This document shows positions 8,505 through 18,453 of a stretch of 64,000 nucleotides of DNA, piece after piece. The number at the start of each line of letters is the position of its first letter. The first letter of the stretch is position 1. Source of the stretch: Gimibacter soli (GTDB lineage: Bacteria; Pseudomonadota; Alphaproteobacteria; Sphingomonadales; Kordiimonadaceae). Location: the NCBI RefSeq assembly GCF_028463845.1, contig NZ_CP116805.1, forward strand, positions 558,001 through 622,000. Direction: 5' to 3'. The notes beneath the pieces were generated by a model, which saw only the letters and a program-made list of their open reading frames with translations, searched no databases and was not told the DNA's origin. A program made the translations under genes and the position numbers.

Positions 8505-11500
8505 TCAGCGCAGGATCGAGCGCAGGTGACGCGCCGCGAAGCTGAGCTTCGATACCGACAAGGCACCCGAGGTTTTCAGGTCATCCACAAGGCGCGTTGC
8601 CCGGATGATGCGGGTCTGTTCGTCCTTCAGCCAGTCGCGGGTGGCGACAGCTGCGGCCTTCTTGTCGGCGCCGGTGCAAACCGTCAGCGCAAGGCTGCGC
8701 TGCTGGTCCGACAGGTCCTCGAGAAGCGAACGGACGGCCAGCACATCCCAGTGATCGTGCGTCTGGATACGTTCGGCCCGCTGACGCAGCCAGTCGAACC
8801 CGAGCGCATCGCCAAGGGCAAAGTGCACTTCGGCCGCATAGTCGATCTTCTTGCCCGAATCCTCGGCCACCGCGATGATATCGGGGCCGTCGCGCAGCAC
8901 CTCAAAGCCTGCCACGAAGGTGGCAAGGTCGTGGCCCACGCCCTCGGCCTTGAAGGCGTCGCGGCGGTGGACGAAGGTTTCGCGCACGGGGGCGGAAAGG
9001 ATGTCGGCCGAGATATCAAAGAGATCGCGGACCTGGCCCTTGTAACGACCGATCAGCGCTTTCACGTCGAACGGCTGGGGCAGGTTACGGAGCATCCACA
9101 GGACCTGCGACTTCAGGCTGTCGGATACCGACTGGTGCATGTCATACTGCAGGCGCGCCGGGACATGGTAATCAAGCGCGTTGATTGCCTGCCAGTGCGA
9201 CTTCAGCTCGAACACCTCGCGCACCACCACGAAGGCGGCCACGATATCCTCGACCGCAAGGCCGGTTTCTTCCTTGATCTCATAGACAAAGGTGAGGCCG
9301 GCCCAGTTCACCACCTCGTTCGCGAGAACGGTGGAGACAAGCTCGCGCTTCAGGCGGTGGGCCTTCAGCTCGTCGGCGAAGCGTTCGCGCAGCACGGTCG
9401 GGAAGCCCCATTCCAGTTCCGGCGTCAGCACCGGATCATCGATGAGATGGCCTTTGATCAGCACGTCTGACAGCGACATTTTCGCGTAAGACATCAGGAT
9501 CGCAAGCTCCGGCCGGGCAAGGCCGCGGTCGTTGGCAGCAAGCTCGGCAAAGCCTTCGTCCGAGGGCAGGCCCTCGATCTCGCGGTTCAGGGTGCCGTCG
9601 CGTTCGAGCGTACGGATGAGGCCCAGATGATATTCCCGCGCCTTCGTCGCCTGCGCTTCCGCCAGCGAAATCGCCTGCGTCTGCAGATAGTTATCCGAAA
9701 GCACGATGGCGGCCACATCGTCCGTCATGGCGGCGAGGAGCGCATCGCGGTCTTCCCGCTTCAGTGTACCGCGCGAGATGGCTTCGGTCAGAAGGATCTT
9801 GATATTGACCTCCTTGTCCGAGCAATCCACACCGGCCGAGTTGTCGACAAAGTCGGTGTTGCCACGACCGCCCCGACGGCCCCATTCGATGCGGGCGCGC
9901 TGGGTCATGCCGAGGTTGCCGCCTTCGCCGACGACCTTGGCTTTCAGTTCCTTGGCCGTCACACGCACTGCATCGTTGGCGCGGTCGCCAACCTGTGCGT
10001 CGCTTTCATCGGACGCACGAACATAGGTGCCGATGCCACCGAACCACAGAAGGTCGATCTCGGCCTTCAGGATGGTGTTAATGAGCGCGTTCGGCGTCAG
10101 GCTTTCGGCGTCGGTCTTTAGCCATTCGCGGACTTCGGCGGAAAGCGGGATCGACTTGGCCGAGCGGGCGAAGATGCCGCCGCCCTTGCTGATCAGCTTC
10201 TTGTCATAGTCTTCCCAGGTTGAACGCGGCAGGTCGAACATGCGCTTGCGCTCGTTCCACTGCGCGGCGAAGTCGCCGGGCGTGGGGTCGAGGAAGATAT
10301 GCATATGGTTGAAGGCGGCTTTCAGATGCAGCGTCTTTGACAGAAGCAAGCCGTTGCCGAACACGTCGCCCGCCATGTCGCCGATACCGACGACGCTGAA
10401 GGTGTCATGCTGGGTGTTGATGCCCATTTCGCGGAAGTGGCGCTGGACACTGACCCAGCCGCCGCGGGCGGTGATGCCCATCTTCTTGTGGTCGTAACCG
10501 GCCGAGCCACCCGATGCGAAGGCATCGTCCAGCCAGAAATTATGGCCGGTCGAGATGCTGTTCGCGATATCGGAGAAGGTAGCCGTGCCCTTGTCGGCGG
10601 CAACCACCAGATAGGGGTCGTCGCTGTCGCGGCGCACCGTATCCTTCGGCGGCACCACTTCATTCAGCACAAGGTTATCGGTGACCGAAAGAAGGCTCGA
10701 AATGAAGCTACGATAGCATTTCACGCCCTCGGCGAACCATGCGTCGCGGTCGGATGCCGGCGGCAGCTGCTTCGGGTAGAAGCCACCCTTCGCGCCTTGC
10801 GGCACGATCACGGCGTTTTTCACCTGCTGGGCTTTCACAAGGCCCAGCACCTCGGTGCGGAAATCCTCGCGGCGGTCGGACCAGCGCAGGCCACCACGCG
10901 CCACGGGGCCGGAGCGCAGGTGCACGCCTTCGACCCGCGGGCTATAGACCCAGATTTCGGCAAAGGGCCGCGGCAGCGGTGCTTCCTTGACCTCGCGGGA
11001 GCGGATCTTGAAGGCGAGCGCGCGTTCGTCTGCCCCTTCGATCACACCCGGCTGGTAGAAGTTGGTGCGCATCGTGGCCTGCACGACATTGAGGTAGGCC
11101 GACAGGATACGGTCCTGATCGAGGCTCGAAACGGATTCGAGCGCCTTTTTCACGCTTTCCGTGGCCTTTTCGATCAGGGCCTTGCGGTCCTTTTCCTTGA
11201 TGGCGGGATCGAACTGGGCATGGAACAGCGTCAGGATATGGGCTGCCACGTCCGAATGCTCGACGATACAGTCGGCGATATAGTCAGGCGTATAGCCAAG
11301 GCCGAGCTGGCGCAGATATTTGCCGTAAGCTCGCAGGATCACGATGTCGCGCCAGCCGAGGCCGGCGGCCAGCACCAGCCGGTTGAAGCCGTCGTTTTCA
11401 GCCGTGGCCGACCAGACGCGCAGGAACAGGCCTTCGATCAGCGGGCGGATCACATCCATCGGCGAGCCGATGCCGCTGGCGCGCTCCAGCGTGAAATCAT

Positions 11501-13361
11501 GGATATAGCCGCCGGCATGGTCGGCCAGCTCGTAGCTATATTCGCCGAGGACGCGGAAGCCCATGTTTTCAAGGATCGGCATGCAGTTCGACAGCGCGAC
11601 AAGGCTGGTGCCGTGATAGAGCTTCAGCCGGTAGCGGTTCTCGCCGTCGGCCAGATGGCGGTAGAAATCGACCCGCAGGTCGTCCTTGCCGTCCACTTCC
11701 TCCAGCTGGGTGATATCGAACGCTGCCTGGCCGGGCGCGAAGCTTTCGCGATAAGCGGCCGTGAAACGGTCCTTGTATTTATGGTGCAGGCGGTTGCCGA
11801 TTTCCTCGCCGAGGCGGTTGACGAGCTCGCTCGACAGGCGGTCTGTCCAGCCCTGGGCGGCTTCGGCAATCTGGCGGTTGATGGCATCGGGGTCCGCCTT
11901 CGGCACGCTGCCGGGCTTGGTGCGGATGATGAAATGCCAGCGCGCCAGCGCCGATTCCGAAAGGTTGGCGTAATAAACCGAAATCTCGCCCTTGTAGGCG
12001 TCGCACAGGATCTGCTCGACGGCGGTACGAAGGCCCGAGTGATAGTTTTCACGCGGCACATAGACAATGGCCGACACGAAGCGCTCGAACCGGTCGGGGC
12101 GCACGAAGGCGCGCGGACGCGGGCGTTCGGTCAGCTGCAGGATGCCGAGCGCGGTATCAAGCAGCCGGTCCTCACCGATCTGGAACAGTTCGTCACGCGG
12201 GAAGGTTTCGAGGATATGGTCGATGGCCTTGGCGGCGTAGGAGCGTTCCTTGAACTTGGTGCGCTTCTTGACGTTCGCGACCTTCTGGCGAAGCAGCGGC
12301 ACATCGCGGGCAAATTCACTGTAGGAAAGCGACGTGAAAAGCCCGATGAAGCGGCGTTCGCCAACGGCGCGGCCTTGCGGGTTGAAAATCTTCACACCGA
12401 TATAATCAAGGTGCGAGGTGCGGTGCACGGTCGATTTCACGTTGGCCTTGGTGATGATCACCGGCTCGGGCCGTGACAGGAAGTGGCGGATCTCGGGCGA
12501 CATCTGGGTCAGGCCGTCGCGGTCCCGAAGGACATTACGGTTGGCATCGCGCAGGATGCCAAGGCCGGAGCCGTCGACTTGCGTGAAATCGAAGGTGTCA
12601 GCGTCGCCTTCGAAGCGATATTCGCGGAAGCCAAGGAAGGTAAAATGGTCAGCGCCCAGCCAGCGGAGGAAGCGGATGGTTTCATCCACCTGTTCCTGCT
12701 GCAGCGGCGGCGGGTTGACGGTGAGCGAGGCAACCGTTTCATCGATCTTGGCGAGCATGCCTTTCCAGTCGACCACGCAGGCGCGCACGTCCCCGAGGAT
12801 CGCCGAGAGATGGGCGTCGATTTCCTTCAGGGACTCTTTGTCCGACTGGGCATCGATCTCGATGAACATATAGCTTTCGCGGCGGGCGTCATCGCCCCCT
12901 ACTTTCACGCGGTTGCCCTTATCATCGCGCACGATGCCGATGATCGGATGGTGCATCATATGGATGCGGTGGCGCATCGTCTGGCTGATGCCGCCGGTGA
13001 TCGAATCAACAAGGAACGGCATGTCGTCATTGATGATCTGGATGACCGTATGGCGGGTTTCCCAGCCGGCCTTGCCGCCACGCGGATTGGAAATCAACAC
13101 TGTCGGCTTGCCCGGCGTGCGCTTGGCGGATGCCTCATACATACCGTGGGCGATGGCGAAAAGCGTTTCGCCCGGCCACGTCAGAAGGTCGTCAGGCCCG
13201 GTGACATAGAAGGCGTCGACGAATTCAAGGAAGTCGGCAAGCGTTTCGCCTGCCAGATGTTCATGGGCTAGCCGGCCAATATCGGCAATCTTCTGCTGGC
13301 GCGGATCGGTGCTGGTCACGATTTCTGGTCCCCTGGTGCCGTCCTTGCGGCACGGCTCCAT
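8505..13361 (-). CDS. gdhB: NAD-specific glutamate dehydrogenase, 180-kDa type
   Basis: The large NAD-dependent glutamate dehydrogenase (about 1600 residues, PF05088) that deaminates glutamate to 2-oxoglutarate and ammonia in catabolism. A long N-terminal ACT-like regulatory region precedes the catalytic core. The glutamate-site signature GPVARGGLRWSDRREDFR...QGAKGGF lies at about residues 812-860, and the dinucleotide-binding region and the large C-terminal domain follow. At 1618 residues the gene is full length. The ATG at 13361 is used here. A GTG at 13319 behind GGGGACC is an equally possible start. It follows a PAS_5-type gene by 13 bases in the same direction. The symbol is a guess, since naming differs between species. 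Confidence 0.95.
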   Translation of the reverse strand: MEPCRKDGTRGPEIVTSTDPRQQKIADIGRLAHEHLAGETLADFLEFVDAFYVTGPDDLLTWPGETLFAIAHGMYEASAKRTPGKPTVLISNPRGGKAGWETRHTVIQIINDDMPFLVDSITGGISQTMRHRIHMMHHPIIGIVRDDKGNRVKVGGDDARRESYMFIEIDAQSDKESLKEIDAHLSAILGDVRACVVDWKGMLAKIDETVASLTVNPPPLQQEQVDETIRFLRWLGADHFTFLGFREYRFEGDADTFDFTQVDGSGLGILRDANRNVLRDRDGLTQMSPEIRHFLSRPEPVIITKANVKSTVHRTSHLDYIGVKIFNPQGRAVGERRFIGLFTSLSYSEFARDVPLLRQKVANVKKRTKFKERSYAAKAIDHILETFPRDELFQIGEDRLLDTALGILQLTERPRPRAFVRPDRFERFVSAIVYVPRENYHSGLRTAVEQILCDAYKGEISVYYANLSESALARWHFIIRTKPGSVPKADPDAINRQIAEAAQGWTDRLSSELVNRLGEEIGNRLHHKYKDRFTAAYRESFAPGQAAFDITQLEEVDGKDDLRVDFYRHLADGENRYRLKLYHGTSLVALSNCMPILENMGFRVLGEYSYELADHAGGYIHDFTLERASGIGSPMDVIRPLIEGLFLRVWSATAENDGFNRLVLAAGLGWRDIVILRAYGKYLRQLGLGYTPDYIADCIVEHSDVAAHILTLFHAQFDPAIKEKDRKALIEKATESVKKALESVSSLDQDRILSAYLNVVQATMRTNFYQPGVIEGADERALAFKIRSREVKEAPLPRPFAEIWVYSPRVEGVHLRSGPVARGGLRWSDRREDFRTEVLGLVKAQQVKNAVIVPQGAKGGFYPKQLPPASDRDAWFAEGVKCYRSFISSLLSVTDNLVLNEVVPPKDTVRRDSDDPYLVVAADKGTATFSDIANSISTGHNFWLDDAFASGGSAGYDHKKMGITARGGWVSVQRHFREMGINTQHDTFSVVGIGDMAGDVFGNGLLLSKTLHLKAAFNHMHIFLDPTPGDFAAQWNERKRMFDLPRSTWEDYDKKLISKGGGIFARSAKSIPLSAEVREWLKTDAESLTPNALINTILKAEIDLLWFGGIGTYVRASDESDAQVGDRANDAVRVTAKELKAKVVGEGGNLGMTQRARIEWGRRGGRGNTDFVDNSAGVDCSDKEVNIKILLTEAISRGTLKREDRDALLAAMTDDVAAIVLSDNYLQTQAISLAEAQATKAREYHLGLIRTLERDGTLNREIEGLPSDEGFAELAANDRGLARPELAILMSYAKMSLSDVLIKGHLIDDPVLTPELEWGFPTVLRERFADELKAHRLKRELVSTVLANEVVNWAGLTFVYEIKEETGLAVEDIVAAFVVVREVFELKSHWQAINALDYHVPARLQYDMHQSVSDSLKSQVLWMLRNLPQPFDVKALIGRYKGQVRDLFDISADILSAPVRETFVHRRDAFKAEGVGHDLATFVAGFEVLRDGPDIIAVAEDSGKKIDYAAEVHFALGDALGFDWLRQRAERIQTHDHWDVLAVRSLLEDLSDQQRSLALTVCTGADKKAAAVATRDWLKDEQTRIIRATRLVDDLKTSGALSVSKLSFAARHLRSILR

Positions 13362-13374
13362 GATGTTTTTATGT

Positions 13375-14595
13375 TCAGGTAAAGGTCTGGCGGCGCAGGA
13401 TCGCCGTCAGCTGGCTGGGGTCCGCCTTGGCAAGGCCAAGGGGCTCTAACTCGCCGTCGTCGTTGCGGCGTGCGAGAAGGAGGCATATGTCGTCGCCGGG
13501 CGCGGCCTCGGCGGCGATATCTTTAAGACGGCGGGCGGGCATCGCCGCCACCATCGACCGGATGCCGGAAAGCGGATCACGCGCGGTGCGGCCGCTGCGT
13601 TTGCGGCGACGGGTGCTGCGCTCTTCGCGCACGCAGCCCTTGATGCCGCCCGGCATCTTCATCAGGAAATCGGGAAGATCTTCCGACCGCACGCCATTTT
13701 TCACAGCATGGGCGAGGGCGGCTGCATATTCGGTCAGCCGCGTCTTGTCGTAACCCTTGCCGAAAACGAGCTTCAGCACGGGTGTGAAGGGCGCGCGGGC
13801 CTGCGCCTTTATTCCGGCGTCACCGAGAAGCGCTTCGAAACTCGCGGGGTCGCTGTCGGCCTGCTCGTAAATCGCCAGCGCGCGGCCAAGGGCCGCATAA
13901 AGACTTTCACGACCGCCTTCATCCATCCTCACCACTTTTTTGGCAGCGGCCACCCCTTCGCCGACAGCGGCGGCAAGGGCGGGCGGCAACGCGGCCTCAA
14001 GCCGGAAGTCGGCAACCGGCATCGAAACCGCTACAGGGGCCTCAGCAGCGGGTGTCGGGGTTGCTGGCGTGTGGAATTCTGCGAGGCCTTCGGTGCTGTG
14101 GCGGCGGAAGGTCGCGACCACCATCAGGAACTGAACGCCGTCACCGTCCAGCGACAGCGGCAGCATGATGCCCCGGCTTTCGACGCGGTCTTCGGTGAAT
14201 TCGAACTCGGCAGCGCGGAAGGCGGGCGATTCGGCCGACAGAAGCTGCACCAGTTCGTGCGCGAAGCCATCGCCGATTTCGGAAAGGTCGTGGCCCTTGC
14301 TGACCGGATGATCGATCAGCACGGCGAAACGCTCGCCGATGGCCCGCACGCGATATTCGCCGGGGTTCGATACATCCAGAAGCAGGCAGTTTGCCTTGAA
14401 GGGGGAAAGGCCTTCGGCGGTCAGGTCACGGAACAGGGGCAGGTCGCGCCCGGCCCGCAGGCTGCGCCAGAATTCGAAAGCTGCCAGATGCAGGCGGCGT
14501 TCTTCGCCCACGGCATCCTTGTAGGTGAAGAAGTCGTCCTCTTCCCCCGCCGGCGCGGCGCCCTCAGATGATTCCCATTGGTCTTTATCGTCCAT
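13375..14595 (-). CDS. PAS_5-type sensor protein cotranscribed with NAD-GDH
   Basis: A 406-residue cytoplasmic protein starting at the ATG at 14595 (GAAGG 7 bases before). An acidic N-terminus of about 40 residues is followed by a PAS_5-like domain (about residues 35-180: FWRSLRAGRDLPLFRD, YRVRAIGERF, RGIMLPLSLDG). A Pro/Ala-rich linker (about 180-200) leads to a helical C-terminal half that contains a basic Arg/Lys patch (RSTRRRKRSGR). I do not recognise the C-terminal half. The gene ends only 13 bases before the NAD-GDH gene, so they form an operon. A role in controlling glutamate breakdown is inference. Confidence 0.7.
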   Translation of the reverse strand: MDDKDQWESSEGAAPAGEEDDFFTYKDAVGEERRLHLAAFEFWRSLRAGRDLPLFRDLTAEGLSPFKANCLLLDVSNPGEYRVRAIGERFAVLIDHPVSKGHDLSEIGDGFAHELVQLLSAESPAFRAAEFEFTEDRVESRGIMLPLSLDGDGVQFLMVVATFRRHSTEGLAEFHTPATPTPAAEAPVAVSMPVADFRLEAALPPALAAAVGEGVAAAKKVVRMDEGGRESLYAALGRALAIYEQADSDPASFEALLGDAGIKAQARAPFTPVLKLVFGKGYDKTRLTEYAAALAHAVKNGVRSEDLPDFLMKMPGGIKGCVREERSTRRRKRSGRTARDPLSGIRSMVAAMPARRLKDIAAEAAPGDDICLLLARRNDDGELEPLGLAKADPSQLTAILRRQTFT

Positions 14596-14804
14596 GGCCT
14601 TCAAACCATTTGACTTTCGCGGCCCGATGGTCGCGTCCAATGACCTTGGTATGGCATTCCGGGATGCGCGGTGCAAGGACGATCGGGGGCATGGCCCAAC
14701 TTTCGTGTCCGGTGTTGCTTCGCTGCCAAGGCTTGAAGGCGACCGCCTTTTGCGTCACATAGGAAAGCGAGGGGACCATCACAATAGAACATTGAGGGAC
14801 GGGT

Positions 14805-16592
14805 ATGGCGATCAAGCGCTTCGAAAGCCTTACGGCTATGTTTTTCGAGCAGGCGACAGCGCGCGGGGATGCGCCGTTCCTGTATGCCAAAGAGGAAGGC
14901 CGCGGCTGGGTGCCGATGAGCTGGCGGCAGGTGGCGGACGATGTGGCGCGGCTCGCTGATGTGCTGACAAGCCTTGGTATCCGCGCCGGCGACCGGGTCG
15001 TGCTTGTCAGCGAAAACCGGCCTGAATGGTTCGTCTCGGACCTTGCCATCATGGCGGCGGGCGCCATCAGCGTGCCGACCTACACGACCTATACCGAACG
15101 CGATTATCTGCACATCATCGAAAACAGCGGCGCCAAGGCGGCGATTGTATCGACCAAGGCGCTTGCCCGCACCTTCCTGAAAGCGGCGCACCAGTCGGAT
15201 ATCCTCAACCATGCCATCGTGATCGAGGAAGCCGGGCTCGGCCAGAGCCTCAACTGCGATGTGCACCGCTGGGACAAGGTGATGGCGAACGCTGAACCCG
15301 ATCTCGACGCTTTGAAGGCCCGCGCGGCCGGCACTACGCGCGATGATCTCGCCTGCCTGATTTACACCAGCGGTACGGGCGGCGCGCCGAAAGGGGTGCA
15401 GCTTTCGCACGGGGCCATCCTTTCGAACTGCGAAGGGGCCGCGAAGGTGCTCGAGACCATCGGGCTTGAAAATAACGCCTTCCTGTCGTTCCTGCCGCTT
15501 TCCCATGCCTATGAACATACCGCAGGCCAATTCCTGCCGGTCGCGACAGGGGCTGAAATCTGGTACGCTGAAGGGCTTGAAAAGCTCGCCGCGAACCTTG
15601 AGGAAGCCAAGCCCACCGTGATGGTGGTGGTGCCGCGCCTGTTCGAGCTTCTGCGTGCGCGTCTGATGCGGGCGATCGAAAAAGAAGGCGGCCTGAAGGC
15701 AAAGCTTTTCGACAAGGCGCTCGAGCTCGGCCTGAAGCGCAAGCGCGACGGCCAGCCGCTGTCGATTATCGAGAAAGTCATCGACAAGGGGCTCGACCTC
15801 ACCGTTCGCAAGAAGGTGCGCGAACGTTTTGGCGGCCGCCTGAAGGCGCTTGTCTCGGGCGGAGCGCCACTTTCCCCCGATGTCGGCTATTTCTTCGCGG
15901 CGTTCGACCTGCCGCTGTTGCAAGGCTACGGGCAAACCGAGGCGGCGCCGGTTATTTCGGTCAACCCGCCTGCCGCCCCGCGCATGCATACGGTTGGCAA
16001 GATCCTCGACGGGGTCGAGGTGAAGATTGCCGACGACGGCGAGATTTGCGTGCGCGGCGAGCTTGTCATGAAGGGCTACTGGAACGACGAGAAGGCGACG
16101 AATGCCGTGATCGTCGATGGCTGGCTGCACACCGGCGATATCGGGCGGCTCGATGAGGACGGCTATCTCGAGATCACTGACCGCAAGAAGGACATCATCG
16201 TCAACGACAAGGGCGACAATGTGAGCCCGCAGAAGATCGAAGGCATGCTGGCGCTTGAAGATGAAATCGCCCAGGCCATGATTTACGGCGACCGCCGGCC
16301 GCATCTTGTGGGGCTTATCGTGCCCGATGCCGAATGGGCGCGCGAATGGGCAGCCAAACACGGCAAGGGCAGCGACATGGACGCGCTGAAAGCCGATGCC
16401 GATTTCCGCAAGGCGGTGGACGCGGCGGTGGCGCGGGTCAATATGCGGCTTTCGAACGTTGAAAAAGTGCGGAAGTTCACCTTCGCGGACGAGGCATTCT
16501 CTGTGGAGAATGAACAAATGACGCCGACCCTGAAGGTGCGGCGCCATATTGTCTCGAAAGCCTACAAGGAAAAGCTCGAGGCCCTTTACTGA
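14805..16592 (+). CDS. long-chain acyl-CoA synthetase (AMP-forming)
   Basis: An ANL-superfamily enzyme that activates a carboxylic acid to acyl-AMP and then acyl-CoA. At 595 residues it matches long-chain fatty acyl-CoA ligases (FAA1/FadD15 type) rather than acetyl-CoA synthetases. The P-loop YTSGTGGAPKG lies at about residues 187-197. The A5-like motif GYGQTEAAP lies near 365. The A7-A8 region GDIGRLDEDG...DRKKDIIV lies at about 444-467. There is no signal peptide or membrane helix. It is divergent from the PAS_5/NAD-GDH operon across a 209-base spacer that should hold both promoters. Confidence 0.92.
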   Translation: MAIKRFESLTAMFFEQATARGDAPFLYAKEEGRGWVPMSWRQVADDVARLADVLTSLGIRAGDRVVLVSENRPEWFVSDLAIMAAGAISVPTYTTYTERDYLHIIENSGAKAAIVSTKALARTFLKAAHQSDILNHAIVIEEAGLGQSLNCDVHRWDKVMANAEPDLDALKARAAGTTRDDLACLIYTSGTGGAPKGVQLSHGAILSNCEGAAKVLETIGLENNAFLSFLPLSHAYEHTAGQFLPVATGAEIWYAEGLEKLAANLEEAKPTVMVVVPRLFELLRARLMRAIEKEGGLKAKLFDKALELGLKRKRDGQPLSIIEKVIDKGLDLTVRKKVRERFGGRLKALVSGGAPLSPDVGYFFAAFDLPLLQGYGQTEAAPVISVNPPAAPRMHTVGKILDGVEVKIADDGEICVRGELVMKGYWNDEKATNAVIVDGWLHTGDIGRLDEDGYLEITDRKKDIIVNDKGDNVSPQKIEGMLALEDEIAQAMIYGDRRPHLVGLIVPDAEWAREWAAKHGKGSDMDALKADADFRKAVDAAVARVNMRLSNVEKVRKFTFADEAFSVENEQMTPTLKVRRHIVSKAYKEKLEALY

Positions 16593-16615
16593 GGTAAAAG
16601 GCCCCGGCTTTTTTC

Positions 16616-17440
16616 TCAGCCCTGTTTGCTGATCAGCACCTGATGCGGGAAGGGGATTTCGATGCCGTTCGAGTCGAAGGCTTCCTTTACGGCGCGGGTC
16701 ATGTCGAACTTCACGTTCCAGTATTCGGTACCCTGCGTCCAGACACGGACGATCAGGTCCACCGAACTGGCGCCAAGGTTGCCGACGACAAGAAGCGGCT
16801 CCGGGTCTTTCAGGATGCGTGCGTCCTTCTCTATCACGCCGCGGATGGCCTCGAAGGCCTTGCCGACATCCATGCCGTAGCCGATGCCGAAGGTCATGTC
16901 GACGCGGCGGGTTTCGTGGTAGCCGAAGTTGCGGATCGCGGCGCCCCAGATCATGCCGTTCGGCACGGTGACGCGGATATTGTCGGGCGTGTCCAGTTCG
17001 GTCGTGAACAGGGTGATGCCCTTGGCGGTGCCGGCGAGCCCTGCAACCTCGATATAATGGCCGACCCGGAAGGGGCGGAAGATGAGGAGCATTACGCCCG
17101 CCGCCACGTTCGAGAGCGTGCCCTGAAGGGCGAGGCCAACAGCGAGGCCGGCGGCACCGAAGACAGCGACAAGGCTTGTCGTCTCGACCCCGAACTGGCC
17201 AAGCACGGCGATGATGGTGACGCCGATGACCACATATTTGACAAGGCTGCCGAGGAATTCCGAGACGGTTTCGTCGATCTTGCCGGTGCGGCCCAGGGCC
17301 TTTGTGGTCAGATGGCGCGCCCGGCCAGCCAGCCAGAAACCGATGATAAGGATGACAACAGCGCCAAGCACGCTGAGGCCGTATGTGGTGGCGAGCAGCA
17401 CGAGCTGGTCGACGAGGTCGCGGATTTGCGCTTCATCCAT
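16616..17440 (-). CDS. mscS: small-conductance mechanosensitive channel, MscS family
   Basis: A 274-residue channel that opens under membrane tension to release solutes on osmotic downshock. Three N-terminal transmembrane helices include the glycine/alanine-rich pore helix (GAAGLAVGLALQGTLSNVAA, about residues 94-113). The conserved beta-domain start RPFRVGHYIEV and the cytosolic vestibule domain follow. The length is close to E. coli MscS (286). An AAGGAG ribosome binding site lies 9 bases before the ATG. It is convergent with the acyl-CoA ligase gene. Confidence 0.95.
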   Translation of the reverse strand: MDEAQIRDLVDQLVLLATTYGLSVLGAVVILIIGFWLAGRARHLTTKALGRTGKIDETVSEFLGSLVKYVVIGVTIIAVLGQFGVETTSLVAVFGAAGLAVGLALQGTLSNVAAGVMLLIFRPFRVGHYIEVAGLAGTAKGITLFTTELDTPDNIRVTVPNGMIWGAAIRNFGYHETRRVDMTFGIGYGMDVGKAFEAIRGVIEKDARILKDPEPLLVVGNLGASSVDLIVRVWTQGTEYWNVKFDMTRAVKEAFDSNGIEIPFPHQVLISKQG

Positions 17441-17528
17441 GGGGGAGGTCTCCTTGAACTGATGGATCGCGCCGGATTATGCGCGACAAGCAGCGGGGAT
17501 TGAAGGGAAAAATCCTGCCTTTTCGGCC

Positions 17529-18320
17529 TCAGGTGCTGATGGCGGCGAGGCTGCGTTCGATAAGTGCGGATGCCTCGCGGAGGGCCGGCACAAGCGTCGT
17601 TACCGCGCGTTCGCGGGTGCCTTCAGCATAGGGCATGGCGAAATTGAGCGCCGCCTGCACCCGACCGCTGCGATCCTTCACGGGCACGGCGAGCGAGCAA
17701 AGGCCGCGCTCCAGTTCTTCCTGCACATAGGCATAGCCCTGCACCCGCACCTTCATGATTTCCTGCCGGAGCTGCACCTTGTCGGTGATCGTCAGGTCAG
17801 TGCGCGGCCGCACCTCGGCGCCCGCCAGCCATTCGTCAAGCACGGCATCGGGCTGGCCCGCCAGCAGCACGCGCCCCATCGAGGAACAATGAGCCGGCAG
17901 GCGTGCACCCACGCCCAGCGTCACGGCCATCACCTTGCGCGCCGCCACGCGCTGCACATAGACGATATCGGCGCCGTCCAGGACCGACATCGAGCAGCTT
18001 TCATGCACGCGGCGGACAAGGTCTTCCATGAAGGGCAGCGCGATCTCGGTGATTGGCAGGGCCGAAAGATAGCTGAAGCCAAGATCGAGGATACGCGGGG
18101 AAAGGCTGAACTGGCGGCCCGACTGGCGGGCATAACCCAGATACTTGAGCGTCAGCAGCACGCGGCGCACCACGGCGCGCGACAGGCCGGTGGCGTCCGC
18201 CAGTTCCGACTGGCTCATCTGCGCGCTTTCATTGAAGGCGCGGATCACCATCAGGGCGCGGTCCAGCGACTGCAGATAATCGGGGCCGTCGGTGAAGCCC
18301 TTGTCCATTTCCTCGCTCAT
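17529..18320 (-). CDS. IclR-family transcriptional regulator (PcaR/PobR-like)
   Basis: A 263-residue regulator. The N-terminal winged helix (about residues 15-75, SELADATGLSRAVVRRVLLTL) is followed by the IclR effector-binding domain (about 85-258) with the SSMGRVLLAG segment. The sequence style is that of the PcaR/PcaU/PobR subgroup, which controls catabolic operons for aromatic and other organic acids. A GGGAGGAATC ribosome binding site precedes the ATG. It is divergent from the aldehyde dehydrogenase/CoA-transferase/aminotransferase operon and is its likely regulator. Confidence 0.93.
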   Translation of the reverse strand: MSEEMDKGFTDGPDYLQSLDRALMVIRAFNESAQMSQSELADATGLSRAVVRRVLLTLKYLGYARQSGRQFSLSPRILDLGFSYLSALPITEIALPFMEDLVRRVHESCSMSVLDGADIVYVQRVAARKVMAVTLGVGARLPAHCSSMGRVLLAGQPDAVLDEWLAGAEVRPRTDLTITDKVQLRQEIMKVRVQGYAYVQEELERGLCSLAVPVKDRSGRVQAALNFAMPYAEGTRERAVTTLVPALREASALIERSLAAIST

Positions 18321-18352
18321 GATTCCTCCCGCCGCACAGGGCTGAACTGTGG

Positions 18353-18381
18353 TTGACAGTCTCTGTCCTTGCGCGTAATTT
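18353..18381 (+). promoter_or_regulatory. sigma-70 promoter of the ALDH/CoA-transferase operon
   Basis: A perfect -35 TTGACA (18353-18358) is followed by a 17-base spacer and TAATTT (18376-18381). Transcription would begin near 18388, directly on the inverted repeat described next, about 65 bases before the aldehyde dehydrogenase ATG. Confidence 0.7.
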
Positions 18382-18388
18382 TACAAGA

Positions 18389-18406
18389 TACGAATTATCG
18401 TTCGCA
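18389..18406. promoter_or_regulatory. candidate IclR operator
   Basis: The imperfect inverted repeat TACGAA-TTATCG-TTCGCA has 6-base arms, one mismatch and a 6-base spacer. It lies at the expected transcription start between iclR and the operon. Binding here would block the operon promoter. The assignment rests on position and symmetry only. Confidence 0.45.
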
Positions 18407-18453
18407 TAACGCACAAAATAAGTCAAGTCCCAGCGTGTCCGGAGCCCGATATC

